A stretch of DNA of 64,000 nt from Streptomyces sp. ISL-43. GTDB taxonomy: Bacteria > Actinomycetota > Actinomycetes > Streptomycetales > Streptomycetaceae. The first letter of the stretch is position 1; every line of letters starts with the position of its first letter. Positions 49,165-57,942 of the stretch are shown in pieces. The translations under genes and the position numbers were made by a program. A model generated the notes under the pieces. That model was not told the DNA's origin and did no database searches. It saw only the letters and a program-made list of their open reading frames with translations. The stretch lies in NCBI RefSeq assembly GCF_018614195.1, contig NZ_JAGGOT010000051.1, positions 1 to 64,000 on the forward strand, read 5' to 3'.

Positions 49165-49986
49165 TCACTCGAAGGGCACGGACCCCGTGGGCGCCGACCC
49201 GTCCCAGGCGGTGTAGAAGCTCTCCGGGTTGACCAGGTAGCGGACGGTGGGCCGGGGCACGTGGCGGACCTCGTGGCGGCGGCTGTAGCGGCGTACGAGC
49301 TCCCAGTCCTCGCGGGGCAGCACCTCGGGCGTTCGCCGCAGCCGGCTGAAGTACAGGGACCGGGTGCGGCGCGCCACGAAGGCGTTCGTGTCGAGGAAGG
49401 CCTCGTGGGCGGAGCGGCGGCGGTCGAACGGCACCGACAGCACGTCCCGTTCGCGGCCGTCGGGGAGCACCCTGCGCAGCGCGGTGTACACGGCGTCGGG
49501 CCCGCCGGCCGGCTCCAGTACCGCGAGGGCCTGCTCCAGGTGGTCGGGTTCCCACAGGTTGTCGTCGTCCAGGAAGGCGACGTACCGCGAACGGGTCAGC
49601 CGGATCCCGACATTGCGCACGACCCCGGCCGTGGCCGTGTTGCGAGCCAGCGACACCGCGAACAGCCTGGGATCCGAAGGCAGTTCGGGCAGTCCCGCGC
49701 CGTCGTCCACGACGATGACCACCTGGTCGGCCATCCTCTGCCCCAAGGCCGAGCGGACCGCCGCGCGCAGCGCCTCGGGGCGCCGGTGCGTGGCGATCAC
49801 GGTGGCGACCAGAGCGGTCGGCGGCCGGCCGAGGAGAGCGGCCAGCCGGACGGTCTCGGCGTCCTCGAAACGGCGCAGCCGCACGGCGGAAGGGGCCAGC
49901 AGGAGCTTGTTCCTGGCCTCGAAGAGCACCAGCCAGCCGAAGGCCCGCTTGAGCAGCTCCCAGGGGGCCCGGGCGATGCGGCGCAT
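49165..49986 (-). CDS. Family 2 glycosyltransferase
   Basis: The protein is 273 residues from the ATG at 49986, five bases after AGAGGA. About 55 N-terminal helical residues precede the GT-A fold: ALVATVIATHRRPEALRAAVRSAL, VVIVVDDGAGLPEL, VAFLDDDNLWEPDHLEQAL (D-x-D), TNAFVARRTRSLYF. It converges with the glycosyltransferase at 48156, 10 bases apart, and lies downstream of the secreted beta-helix gene in a minus-strand operon with the flippase. Confidence 0.83.
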   Translation of the reverse strand: MRRIARAPWELLKRAFGWLVLFEARNKLLLAPSAVRLRRFEDAETVRLAALLGRPPTALVATVIATHRRPEALRAAVRSALGQRMADQVVIVVDDGAGLPELPSDPRLFAVSLARNTATAGVVRNVGIRLTRSRYVAFLDDDNLWEPDHLEQALAVLEPAGGPDAVYTALRRVLPDGRERDVLSVPFDRRRSAHEAFLDTNAFVARRTRSLYFSRLRRTPEVLPREDWELVRRYSRRHEVRHVPRPTVRYLVNPESFYTAWDGSAPTGSVPFE

Positions 49987-50002
49987 GATGTCCTCTCGAT
50001 CG

Positions 50003-51106
50003 TCAGGGGGCCGGTTCGGGTACGACGGGCCGGCCGTCGCTCATCCGGTTGCCGCGCCACACGTTGCCCGCGCCGCCCGAGTTCCAGGCGGCGACCGGCC
50101 CGTAGGTCCCGGCGGCGGGGTGGTACTGGGTGGAGAAGACGTTGTCCGTGACCTGGATGCCCGTGGCACCCGGGCCGCCGCCGTAGAGCGCGTACGCCCC
50201 GCCGGCCAGCCAGTTGCGGTCGACGACCACGTTGGAGACCACACCGGTGTCGGCGAACAGCCCGAGGGCCGCGCTGGCGCCCCGGTCGACCGGGACCGCG
50301 TTGAGCAGGGTGTTGTGGCGGATGGTCAGCCGGCCCTTGTTGCCGCCGCCGCTGATGACGGCGTCGGTGTGCTGCCACTCGCCGCCCTGGTTGCGGAAGG
50401 CGGCGATATCGTGCACGTAGTTGTCGTGCAGGTTGCCCTGGCCCATGGACAGGGCGTTGCCGAACACCGAGATGTCGCACCAGCCGACCTCGATCGAGCT
50501 GTCGCCCATGTTGGAGACCGCGTAGTCGACGCCCCCGTTGTCGGGGCCCTTGCCCGGTACCGCGGTGATCGTGGTGCGCAGGACCTTGAGGCCCTTGAAT
50601 CCCGGGCGCAGGTTGACGCCCCACCAGTTCGCCGAGGTGATCTTGCTGTCGATGATGGTGACGTCGTCGGCGTAGATGTCCAGGGAACCGTGGATGTCCC
50701 AGCCCTTGATGACCGTGCCGTCGGTCTTCACGGACATGTTCCCGGTGTCGTGCCGCTCCAGCGCGATGCGCGGCCCGGTGGTGCGCGCGTCGGGGAACCC
50801 GCAGGCGCCCGGCGAGGAACACACGGGCGTTCCGGCGGGCGGCGCGCTGCTCGTCGGCGGGGGAGTGGCGGAGGGGGACGCGGCGGTGGCGGAAGGGCTG
50901 GGGGTGCCCGAAGCGGACGGGTCCGCGGAGGGCGCGGGCGTGGGGAGGGAGTCCGAGCCGGGACATTCGGGGGCGCTGGCCGGGCACGAGCCGGCCGAGG
51001 GCTCGCTGATGCCCGTCCGCTCCGCCTGGTAGAGGGCCAGTACGGCGACCAGCAGGATCCCGGCCGACAGCCAGGCCCATAACAGGCGCCTGCGGTGACG
51101 TGCCAC
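50003..51106 (-). CDS. Membrane-anchored right-handed parallel beta-helix protein
   Basis: The protein is 367 residues from a GTG at 51106. The N-terminal membrane anchor (LLWAWLSAGILLVAVLALYQA) is followed by a Pro/Ser/Thr/Ala linker (to about 95). A beta-helix domain follows with short repeated strands such as VIKGWDIHGSLDIYADDVTIIDS, SSIEVGWCDIS, LTIRHNTLLNAV and VVVDRNWLAGGAYALYG. This fold is found in polysaccharide lyases, epimerases and hydrolases that act on acidic glycans. No catalytic set can be named with confidence. Four bases separate it from the flippase gene. Confidence 0.78.
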   Translation of the reverse strand: MARHRRRLLWAWLSAGILLVAVLALYQAERTGISEPSAGSCPASAPECPGSDSLPTPAPSADPSASGTPSPSATAASPSATPPPTSSAPPAGTPVCSSPGACGFPDARTTGPRIALERHDTGNMSVKTDGTVIKGWDIHGSLDIYADDVTIIDSKITSANWWGVNLRPGFKGLKVLRTTITAVPGKGPDNGGVDYAVSNMGDSSIEVGWCDISVFGNALSMGQGNLHDNYVHDIAAFRNQGGEWQHTDAVISGGGNKGRLTIRHNTLLNAVPVDRGASAALGLFADTGVVSNVVVDRNWLAGGAYALYGGGPGATGIQVTDNVFSTQYHPAAGTYGPVAAWNSGGAGNVWRGNRMSDGRPVVPEPAP

Positions 51107-51110
51107 GGTA

Positions 51111-52619
51111 CTAACCCCCCGCCGTCGCGGTCGCGGGCGCGGTCCCGGCGGTCGGCGGGGAACCGCGCAGGAACCCGAGGCTGGGCAGCACGCACAGGGC
51201 GTAGCACAGGGCGCCGGCGGTCCCGGTCGCGAGCAGCGCGAGGACGCCGTCGCCCAGCAGCCGCGCCAGGACGAGGACCACGGCCGTCATCACGGCGCCG
51301 CCGAGGAAGGGCCAGGCGCAGGCCCGCGCCACGGTGGCCAGGCCGATGCCGCCCCGGTGCAGCGCGATGAGGAACACCGGCACCACGACGGCGCCGGCGA
51401 CCAGGACGTGCCCCTGGGCCACTCCCACGATCCCGCCGGCCCCGGCGCCGATCACCAGGGCCGGGACCAGGATGACGAGCCACAGGCCCTGCACCCCGAT
51501 GAGGGAGCGGCGCCGGCCGATGGCCACCAGGCAGTCGTAGGCCAGTTCGCAGCCGATCCGGACGAGGCCGAGCCCCATCAGCCAGGGCAGCGCGGCGGCC
51601 GCGGGCAGCCAGCGCTCCCCGTAGACGAGCCCGACGATCGGCGCGGACAGGGCGGCCAGCAGGACGCAGAGCGGCACGGTGCCCGTCATCACCACGCCCA
51701 GGGCGCGGCCGAACCCACTGGCCAGCGCCCCGGGTGTGTCGGCCAGCCGGGAGAACCCGGCGAAGGAGACGCGGCGGGCCGCCTCGGAGATGATCCGCAC
51801 GGGCCAGCCGGAGATGTTGAAGGCGAGCACGTAGAAGCCGAGGGCCAGTTGGTCCAGGGCGGAGCCCACCACCATGGTGTCCACGTTGACGACGCCGAGG
51901 GCGAGCATGCTGGCCCCGGCCAGGGGGAGACCGAAGCGGAGCAGGGCCCGGGCCTGCTCCCGGTCCCAGCCGAACCTCAGGGTGCCGGGAGCGGCGAGGC
52001 AGCATCCGGCGAGCGCGGCCACGTTGCCGGCGACGGAGCCCCAGGCGAAGCTCATGGCGCCCCAGCCCTGGACGGCCAGCAGCAGGGTCACCGCGGTGCT
52101 GAGGACGAAGTTGAGGGCGTCGATGGCCATCCGGCGGCCCTGCGCGAACTCCCGGGTCAGGAAGCCCGCGGGCACCTGCGACAGCCCGTCCAGGACCACG
52201 CACACGCACATCACCCGCAGGACGCCGGAGGCCTCGGGCGAGCCGAGGACCCGGGCCACCGCTGGGGCCGCCGCGAACAGGACGGCGTACAGCAGGCAGC
52301 TGGAGGCGGCGCTCAGGGTGAGGACGGTCGGGGCGAAGCGGCGGGGGTCGCCCTCCCAGCGCACGATGGCCAGCGAGACGCCGAGCTCGTTCGCGGAGAG
52401 CAGGACCAGCAGGACCGTCTGGGCGATCCCGTAGACGCCCCAGGCCTCGGGGCCGAGGAAGAAGCGGGCGAGGATGATGCCGGTGACGAAGTTGCCGAGG
52501 CGCATGACCACGGTGTTGACCAGGCTCCACCGGGCGGCGGAGCCGACCTTGCGGCCCAGGGCTGGCCCCTCGGGCGGAGTCTGTACACCGGTTGCGGCGT
52601 CCGTCGAGGAGCCGGTCAC
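51111..52619 (-). CDS. wzx: Wzx-type polysaccharide flippase
   Basis: The protein is 502 residues from a GTG overlapping the upstream Wzz-like gene by four bases. It has about 14 hydrophobic helices, starting with RWSLVNTVVMRLGNFVTGIILARFFLGPEAWGVYG, the classical start of the MATE/PST oligosaccharide-flippase family. It moves lipid-linked repeat units across the membrane. The C-terminal tail is Ala/Thr-rich. In Wzx/Wzy systems it works with the polymerase (46162) and Wzz proteins, all present here. Confidence 0.88.
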   Translation of the reverse strand: MTGSSTDAATGVQTPPEGPALGRKVGSAARWSLVNTVVMRLGNFVTGIILARFFLGPEAWGVYGIAQTVLLVLLSANELGVSLAIVRWEGDPRRFAPTVLTLSAASSCLLYAVLFAAAPAVARVLGSPEASGVLRVMCVCVVLDGLSQVPAGFLTREFAQGRRMAIDALNFVLSTAVTLLLAVQGWGAMSFAWGSVAGNVAALAGCCLAAPGTLRFGWDREQARALLRFGLPLAGASMLALGVVNVDTMVVGSALDQLALGFYVLAFNISGWPVRIISEAARRVSFAGFSRLADTPGALASGFGRALGVVMTGTVPLCVLLAALSAPIVGLVYGERWLPAAAALPWLMGLGLVRIGCELAYDCLVAIGRRRSLIGVQGLWLVILVPALVIGAGAGGIVGVAQGHVLVAGAVVVPVFLIALHRGGIGLATVARACAWPFLGGAVMTAVVLVLARLLGDGVLALLATGTAGALCYALCVLPSLGFLRGSPPTAGTAPATATAGG

Positions 52620-53461
52620 GGTGATCCGGTGGAGCGGTACTTGGTGGACGGCAGGATTTTCAGGGCCATGGTCTGCGTGGGGTCCGCCGTACTGGAGGAG
52701 GCGTCGGGCGAGGTGTCGGCCGAGGCGCCGGGCGCGCGGTCGGACCGGGGGGCGTCGGGCGGGCCGTCGGACGGGGTGCTCTCGGGCACCGTGGTCTCGG
52801 AGGTGGGGGCGGGGGCTTCGGCCGCCGGCGGCCGGCGCCGGCCCGTAAAGCCGGGGCCGGCGGCCTTACGGCGGCGGGCCTCCACGAAGAAGGTGGCCAC
52901 CAGGCTCAGTACGAAGCCCAGGGCGCCCGCCATGACCAGGTACTGGATCCGGGTCTTGGTCTGAGGTTCCGGCATCTGCGGCGGGACGATCGTCGCCATG
53001 CGGATCATGGCCTCCGGTGCGACCGACTGCTGGGACTGGAACTCCTGCAGCCGCTTCTCGGCGTAGGCGGTGAAGATCTGGTCCGACTTCAGGACGGCGT
53101 CCGGATCGGTCCCGGTGACGCTCAGCCACATGAAGGGCCCCTGGGCGTTGTCGGCGATCTTCGCCTCGTACGTCCCGGTGACTCCCTGGGCCTTGAGGTC
53201 GGCCTTGGAGTCGTCGGAGTTGAGGTTGCGGGCCAGGCCGTCGGCCATTCCGGTGAGCGAGGACTGGGTGCTCAGGAAGGGGTTGCCGTCGAAGGCCACC
53301 GTGGCCTTCTTCGAGTTCAGCAGGGTCACCGTGCTCTGCGACAGGTACTCCACCGGGACCAGCAGGTACACGCCGGCGGTCAGCGCGGCCGTGAGCAGCA
53401 GTCCGGGCACCAGCACGTACCAGCGCCTGCGCATGACCCGCCAGATCTCCGCGAGATCCAT
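52616..53461 (-). CDS. Wzz-like chain-length regulator
   Basis: The protein is 281 residues from the ATG at 53461 with GAGGGGGAAAG upstream. Layout: EIWRVMRRRWYVLVPGLLLTAALTAGVYLLVP (first helix), an extracytoplasmic domain (YLSQSTVTLLNSKKATV, WLSVTGTDPDAVLKSDQIF), the second helix VMAGALGFVLSLVATFFVEA, and a long Pro/Ser/Asp-rich cytoplasmic tail. Its extracytoplasmic VTGTDPDAVLK matches VTGTDRAKVLK of the Wzz-Wzy fusion, so the two are paralogous. There is no kinase domain. Confidence 0.82.
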   Translation of the reverse strand: MDLAEIWRVMRRRWYVLVPGLLLTAALTAGVYLLVPVEYLSQSTVTLLNSKKATVAFDGNPFLSTQSSLTGMADGLARNLNSDDSKADLKAQGVTGTYEAKIADNAQGPFMWLSVTGTDPDAVLKSDQIFTAYAEKRLQEFQSQQSVAPEAMIRMATIVPPQMPEPQTKTRIQYLVMAGALGFVLSLVATFFVEARRRKAAGPGFTGRRRPPAAEAPAPTSETTVPESTPSDGPPDAPRSDRAPGASADTSPDASSSTADPTQTMALKILPSTKYRSTGSP

Positions 53462-53538
53462 GGTCTTTCCCCCTCGCGGCGGCGTCGTGTCCTCCACGCG
53501 CCGCCGCCCTGTTCTGTGCGGTGATTACGGTTGTCGAC

Positions 53539-53580
53539 GTGATGCGGTGTTGAAGTGATGCGGTGTTGAAGTGGTGCGGT
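53539..53580. repeat. 16-bp tandem repeat upstream of the wzz-wzx operon
   Basis: The unit GTGATGCGGTGTTGAA occurs twice exactly (53539-53570), followed by a partial third copy, GTGGTGCGGT. It lies in the 154-base gap between the wecB stop and the wzz start and may affect promoter spacing. Confidence 0.75.
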
Positions 53581-53615
53581 CGTGCGGTATCGCGGTGGTG
53601 CGTCGGGCCGGGTCG

Positions 53616-54746
53616 CTACGGTGCTCCGGGCGCCCCGGACGGAACCAGATCGGTGGGCCGCGGCCGGGTCGCCCCGGTCCCGCCGTCCAGCAGGACCTCG
53701 GCGATGCGCTCGCTCGCGCGGCCGTCCCAGAGCTCGGGGCAGCGGGGCGCGGGCGGATCGTCGAGCACCCGGTTCACCGTGGCGGTGATGCGCTCCGGGT
53801 CGGTGCCCGCCAGGACGTTGGTGCCCTGCTCGACGGTGATGGGGCGCTCGGTGTTCTCCCGCAGGGTCACACAGGGCACGCCCAGGGCGGTGCTCTCCTC
53901 CTGGATGCCCCCGGAGTCGGTGAGGACCACACGGGCGGAGTCCTGCAGGGCGATGAAGTCGAGGTATCCGGCAGGCGGCACCAGGCGGATGCCGCCGGGG
54001 ACCCCGATCTCGGCCAGCCGCTCGGCCGCCCGCGGGTGCACGGGCAGCAGCAGCGGGCAGCGATCGGCGATCTCGCCCAGGGCCTTCAGCAGGCCCCGCA
54101 GCGCGTCGGGATCGTCGACGTTGGCCGGCCGGTGCAGGGTGACCAGACCGTATCCGCCCCGGGTGAGCCCGTACCGGTGAAGGACGTCGGAGTCCCTGGC
54201 CCGCTCCAGGTTGGCGAACAGGGTGTCGATCATGACGTTGCCGACGACGTGGATCTGGTCCTCGCGGTACCCCTCCGCCCGCAGGTTCGCGGCCGCGTCG
54301 GGCGAGGGGGCCAGCAGGTAGTCGCTGACGCGGTCGGTGGCGACCCGGTTGACCTCCTCGGGCATGCTCCAGTCCCGGCTGCGCAATCCCGCCTCCACGT
54401 GGGCCAGCAGCGGGCCGGCCTTCGCGGTGACCAGCGCGCAGGCGAGCGTGGAGTTGATGTCTCCGACCACCACGACGGCGTCCGGGGCCAGTTCGTCGAC
54501 CAGCGGCTCGAAGGCCGCCATCACCCGGCCGGTCTGCTGGGCGTGGCTGCCGGAGCCGGCTCCCAGGTAGCGGTCGGGGGAGCGCATGCCGAGGTCGCGG
54601 AAGAAGACGTCGTTCATGGACTCGTCGTAGTGCTGGCCGGTGTGGACGAGGACGACCTCGGCGCCGCGGCGCTCCAGCGCGTCCATCACCGGTTTGATCT
54701 TCATGTAGTTGGGCCGTGCCCCGGCCACGCAGATGATCCTCGTCAT
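53616..54746 (-). CDS. wecB: UDP-HexNAc 2-epimerase, WecB/WbpI family
   Basis: The protein is 376 residues. Signatures: ICVAGARPNYMKIKPVMDAL, HTGQHYDESMNDVFF, VVVGDINSTLACALVTAK, HVEAGLRSRDWSMPEEVNR, TDSGGIQEESTALGVP, TLRENTERP. It inverts C2 of UDP-GlcNAc-type sugars. In this cluster it could make UDP-ManNAc, or act last in the diacetamido-uronate route like WbpI on UDP-GlcNAc3NAcA. Three bases separate it from the dehydrogenase upstream. The C-terminal 20 residues (TRPRPTDLVPSGAPG) look variable. Confidence 0.92.
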   Translation of the reverse strand: MTRIICVAGARPNYMKIKPVMDALERRGAEVVLVHTGQHYDESMNDVFFRDLGMRSPDRYLGAGSGSHAQQTGRVMAAFEPLVDELAPDAVVVVGDINSTLACALVTAKAGPLLAHVEAGLRSRDWSMPEEVNRVATDRVSDYLLAPSPDAAANLRAEGYREDQIHVVGNVMIDTLFANLERARDSDVLHRYGLTRGGYGLVTLHRPANVDDPDALRGLLKALGEIADRCPLLLPVHPRAAERLAEIGVPGGIRLVPPAGYLDFIALQDSARVVLTDSGGIQEESTALGVPCVTLRENTERPITVEQGTNVLAGTDPERITATVNRVLDDPPAPRCPELWDGRASERIAEVLLDGGTGATRPRPTDLVPSGAPGAP

Positions 54747-54749
54747 GGG

Positions 54750-56006
54750 TCAGAGCACCTCCACCTTGGGCCCGGACAGCCGGTTGCGGCAGTCCAGGAT
54801 CAACGAGGCGTGCTCGGTGACCATCGCGTAGTCGAAGGAGTCGTGGTCCGTGAGCAGGACCACCACGTCGGCGGAGGTCAGCTCCTTGCGGGTCGGCTCG
54901 ACCCGCGAGAGACGGGCGTCGACCGTGATGCCCTCCACCACGTGCGGGTCGGCCGCGCGCACCTTGGCGCCCATGTCGAGGAGCAGCTGCGCCACGCGCA
55001 CGGCCGGCGACTCCCGGGCGTCGCCGGTGTTCTTCTTGTACGCCAGCCCGAGGATCAGGATCCGGGAGCCGTTGACCGAGCGGCGCTTGGCGTTGAGCGC
55101 GTCCATGACCCGGCGTGCGACGTACTCGGGCATGTGGCTGTTGATGTCGTTGGCCAGTTCGACGAAGCGGAAGTTCTGGCCGAGTTCGCGCTGCACCCGC
55201 CAGGACAGGTACGAGGGGTCGATCGGCAGGCAGTGCCCCCCCACCCCGGGGCCCGGGGTGAACTTCATGAAGCCGAACGGCTTACTGGCGGCGGCCTCGA
55301 TGGTCTGCCACACGTCGATGTCGAGGTGGCGGGCGAACATGGCTATCTCGTTGACGAGGGCGATGTTCACGTGCCGGAAGGTGTTCTCCAGCAGTTTCGC
55401 GAGCTCGGCTTCCTTGGGCGAGCGCACCGGCACCGTCGTGTCGACGAGGCTCGCGTAGAAGGTCTCCACGGCCTTGAGGGACGAGGCGTTCACGCCGGAG
55501 ACGACCTTGGGCGTCTGCTGGAAGCCCCAGACGGTGTTGCCGGGGTCGATGCGCTCCGGGCTGTAGCCCAGGTGGAAGTCGACGCCGGCGGTGAGTCCCG
55601 AGCCGTCCTCCAGGATCGGGCCGAACAGCTCCTCGGTGGTGCCCGGATAGGTGGTGGACTCCAGCACGACGGTGGCGCCCGGCCGCAGGAAGCGGGCCAG
55701 GGTGTGCGCCGACTCCTCGATGTAGCGCAGGTCGGGGGCGCCGTCCTGCAAGGGTGTCGGGACCGTGACGACCGCGACGTCGAAACCGCCGCAGTCGCGG
55801 GCGAGTTCGCTGGCCTGGTAGGTGCCGAGCTCCAGTGCCCGGCTCAGCCGTTCGGAGGAGACGTCCTCCACGTACGACTCGCCGGCGGCGAGGCTCTTGA
55901 CCCGCCGCGCGTCCACGTCGTAACCGACCACTTGGTGGCCGACCTCGGCGGCCCTGATGGCCAGTGGAAGGCCGACGTAACCCTGTCCCACGACGACGAC
56001 GCGCAT
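54750..56006 (-). CDS. wbpA: UDP-N-acetylhexosamine 6-dehydrogenase, WbpA/WecC family
   Basis: The protein is 418 residues from the ATG at 56006, which overlaps the upstream stop by one base. The NAD-binding motif is VVGQGYVGLPLA, with TVPTPLQDG, GYSPERIDPGN, LLENTFRHVNIALVNE and the catalytic Cys in GVGGHCLPIDPSYLSW near residue 258. Full three-domain length. It oxidises C6 of UDP-GlcNAc or UDP-ManNAc to the uronic acid using two NAD+. GVGGHCLPIDP and GYSPERIDPG fit the WbpA-like group better than UDP-glucose dehydrogenases. Confidence 0.9.
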   Translation of the reverse strand: MRVVVVGQGYVGLPLAIRAAEVGHQVVGYDVDARRVKSLAAGESYVEDVSSERLSRALELGTYQASELARDCGGFDVAVVTVPTPLQDGAPDLRYIEESAHTLARFLRPGATVVLESTTYPGTTEELFGPILEDGSGLTAGVDFHLGYSPERIDPGNTVWGFQQTPKVVSGVNASSLKAVETFYASLVDTTVPVRSPKEAELAKLLENTFRHVNIALVNEIAMFARHLDIDVWQTIEAAASKPFGFMKFTPGPGVGGHCLPIDPSYLSWRVQRELGQNFRFVELANDINSHMPEYVARRVMDALNAKRRSVNGSRILILGLAYKKNTGDARESPAVRVAQLLLDMGAKVRAADPHVVEGITVDARLSRVEPTRKELTSADVVVLLTDHDSFDYAMVTEHASLILDCRNRLSGPKVEVL

Positions 56007-56776
56007 CAGTGACTCCTGTTCGCGGAACGGGCAGACGGTGTACGGCGGATGAGTTCCCGGACCGTCATGAGGAGGAAGGCGGCATTGGTGGTGAGGTAGC
56101 GCTTGCCGAGGCGGCGCGGCTCCTGGAGGGTGCGGTAGAACCATTCGAGCCCCATCCGCTGCCAGACCAGGGGGGCCCGCTTGGTGATGCCGGCCAGGAT
56201 GTCGAAGGATCCGCCGACACCGTGCACCACGTGGGTGCCGGTGCGCTTGCCGTAACCCGCGGTGAAGATCTCCTTCTTGGGGGAGGTCATGCCGAGGAAC
56301 AGCAGCCGGGCACCGCTCGCGGCGACGGCGTCGGCGATCGCGCCCTGGTCGGAGTCCTCGAAGTAGCCGTTGCGGCTGCCCGCCACCCGCAGCGCCGGGA
56401 ACTGCTCGGAGATCCGGCGGAGCATCAGCTCCAGGACCTCCTGCCGGGCGCCTAGCAGGTAGACGGGTACGTCCGCGGTCTCGGCGGCGGCCAGCAGCCG
56501 CATGAACAGGTCGATTCCCGCGACCCGTTCGGGCAGCCGGACACCGAGGACCCGGCCCGCCCACACCACGGCCTGGCCGTCGGCCAGGACGAGGTCGCAG
56601 CCGGCGACCGCCGCCGCGAGGCGGGGGTCGCGGCGCATGTTGACCAGCTTGGCGGCGTTGACCATGCCGATCTCGATCTGCTCACCGCGCCGCACCGCTT
56701 CGAGGCAGCGCCGCACTGTCTCGTCCATGGTCAGTGCGTCGAGCGCGACCCCGAAGAGGGTCTGTCTGTGATTCAT
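56006..56776 (-). CDS. WecG/TagA/CpsF-family glycosyltransferase
   Basis: The protein is 256 residues from the ATG at 56776. It has the family pattern MVNAAKLVNMRRDPRLAAAV, LVLADGQAVVWAGRVLG, FLGMTSPKKEIF and GSFDILAGITKRAPLVWQRMGLEWFYRTLQEPRR. Members transfer ManNAc or ManNAc-uronic acid to lipid-linked GlcNAc (WecG, TagA), which fits the sugar made by the neighbouring enzymes. It overlaps the genes on both sides, so all are translated together. The C-terminal basic patch suggests membrane contact. Confidence 0.9.
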   Translation of the reverse strand: MNHRQTLFGVALDALTMDETVRRCLEAVRRGEQIEIGMVNAAKLVNMRRDPRLAAAVAGCDLVLADGQAVVWAGRVLGVRLPERVAGIDLFMRLLAAAETADVPVYLLGARQEVLELMLRRISEQFPALRVAGSRNGYFEDSDQGAIADAVAASGARLLFLGMTSPKKEIFTAGYGKRTGTHVVHGVGGSFDILAGITKRAPLVWQRMGLEWFYRTLQEPRRLGKRYLTTNAAFLLMTVRELIRRTPSARSANRSH

Positions 56777-57942
56777 TTCCCGAGCCCCCCGAGCCAGGCG
56801 TGCAGGAGCCAGCCGAACTCGTAGGGCCTGCACTCGCGGTCCACCGCCAGGGGACGGAAGAGCCGGTCGAGCGGTGCCAGCCGGGCCTGCGGGAGCACCC
56901 GGGTGGTGAGTCCTCGGGCGGCGCGGACGGCCTTGACGGGGTCGCCGCGGTACACCTTGCGCCAGGTGACCCCGTAGTCCTCGCGGATCATGGACTCGCG
57001 CGGGGTGCCGTCGGGCCCGGCGATCTCGGGCACCGCGGTCATCCACCGCAGACCCCTGCGGATCGCGGCGCCGAAGTCGGTGCCGCCCGCGTCGGCCAGG
57101 TCGAAGAGGGCGGTCGGAGCCATGGCGTGCTGGTGGACGCTGTAGACGGGGTAGCCCTCCACCACGCCGCCCGTGCGGGCGTCGTAGTGCCACCACCACT
57201 GTCCGCCGTCCCCCTGCAGAGCGCAGATGCGGGCGGCGCAGGCGTCGGCGGCGGCCAGGGCCCGCGGGTCCGAACCGCTCGCGTGCAGCCGGGCCAGTGC
57301 CTGGAGCGGATAGGTCTGGTCGGCGAAACAGGCCACGTGGGAGCGGTAGCCGGGGACCAGCCCCGGCCCGGTGGCGTGCGGGAACAGCGGGCTGTCGCCG
57401 ATCCTGGCCGCCAGCAGCCGGTCGCGGGCGGCCGCCAGGCGGTACTCCACGTCCACTTCGGCGCGGGCGGCGGCGAGGGCGGAGAGCACCCAGGCCACCT
57501 CGACCGTGTACTGCGGCCGTCCGGGGACGTCCAGTACGGACACGCGCGCGAGGGCGTCCGCCAGCTTCGGGTGCCCCGTCTCGGCGGCGGCCCAGGCGAT
57601 GAGCGCGGCGTCTCCGAGGTTCGTCACCGCGGGCAGCCGGTCCACCAGCAGTCCCGTGAACTCCCCGGCGGTGAGACCGCCGAACAGGGCCCGCTGGCGT
57701 TCCTCGGGAAGGTACCGCGCCCCCAGGGCGGTGATGGCCGCGTACCGGGTGCTCGTACCGCGCCGCTCCACGCGGCGGGCGCCGTCGGGCGTGACCGTCC
57801 CCACCCGGGTGAACACGAAGGTCTCCGCACCCGGCAGGTACATTTCGGGTAGCCCCGCCTCGGCCAGCGCGAGCAGCCGCTCGGCCAGCGCGTGCAGCGA
57901 CGTGTCCGCGTCGGCAAGTGCTCCTAATCGATTGGTGATCAC
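56773..57942 (-). CDS. Hypothetical helical-toroid protein in polysaccharide operon
   Basis: The protein is 389 residues from a GTG at 57942. It is nearly all helical with repeated W/H-rich loops, such as RPQYTVEVAWVLSALAAA, SHVACFADQTYPLQALARLH, GGQWWWHYDARTGGVVEGYP and YSVHQHAMAPTALFDLADAG. This resembles an alpha/alpha barrel (terpene cyclase or glycoside hydrolase-like). I see no signal peptide, so it is probably cytoplasmic. It is the first gene of the minus-strand WecG-WbpA-WecB operon, overlapping WecG by four bases. Its function is unknown; it could be a glycan-modifying or priming-related enzyme. Confidence 0.7.
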   Translation of the reverse strand: MITNRLGALADADTSLHALAERLLALAEAGLPEMYLPGAETFVFTRVGTVTPDGARRVERRGTSTRYAAITALGARYLPEERQRALFGGLTAGEFTGLLVDRLPAVTNLGDAALIAWAAAETGHPKLADALARVSVLDVPGRPQYTVEVAWVLSALAAARAEVDVEYRLAAARDRLLAARIGDSPLFPHATGPGLVPGYRSHVACFADQTYPLQALARLHASGSDPRALAAADACAARICALQGDGGQWWWHYDARTGGVVEGYPVYSVHQHAMAPTALFDLADAGGTDFGAAIRRGLRWMTAVPEIAGPDGTPRESMIREDYGVTWRKVYRGDPVKAVRAARGLTTRVLPQARLAPLDRLFRPLAVDRECRPYEFGWLLHAWLGGLGK

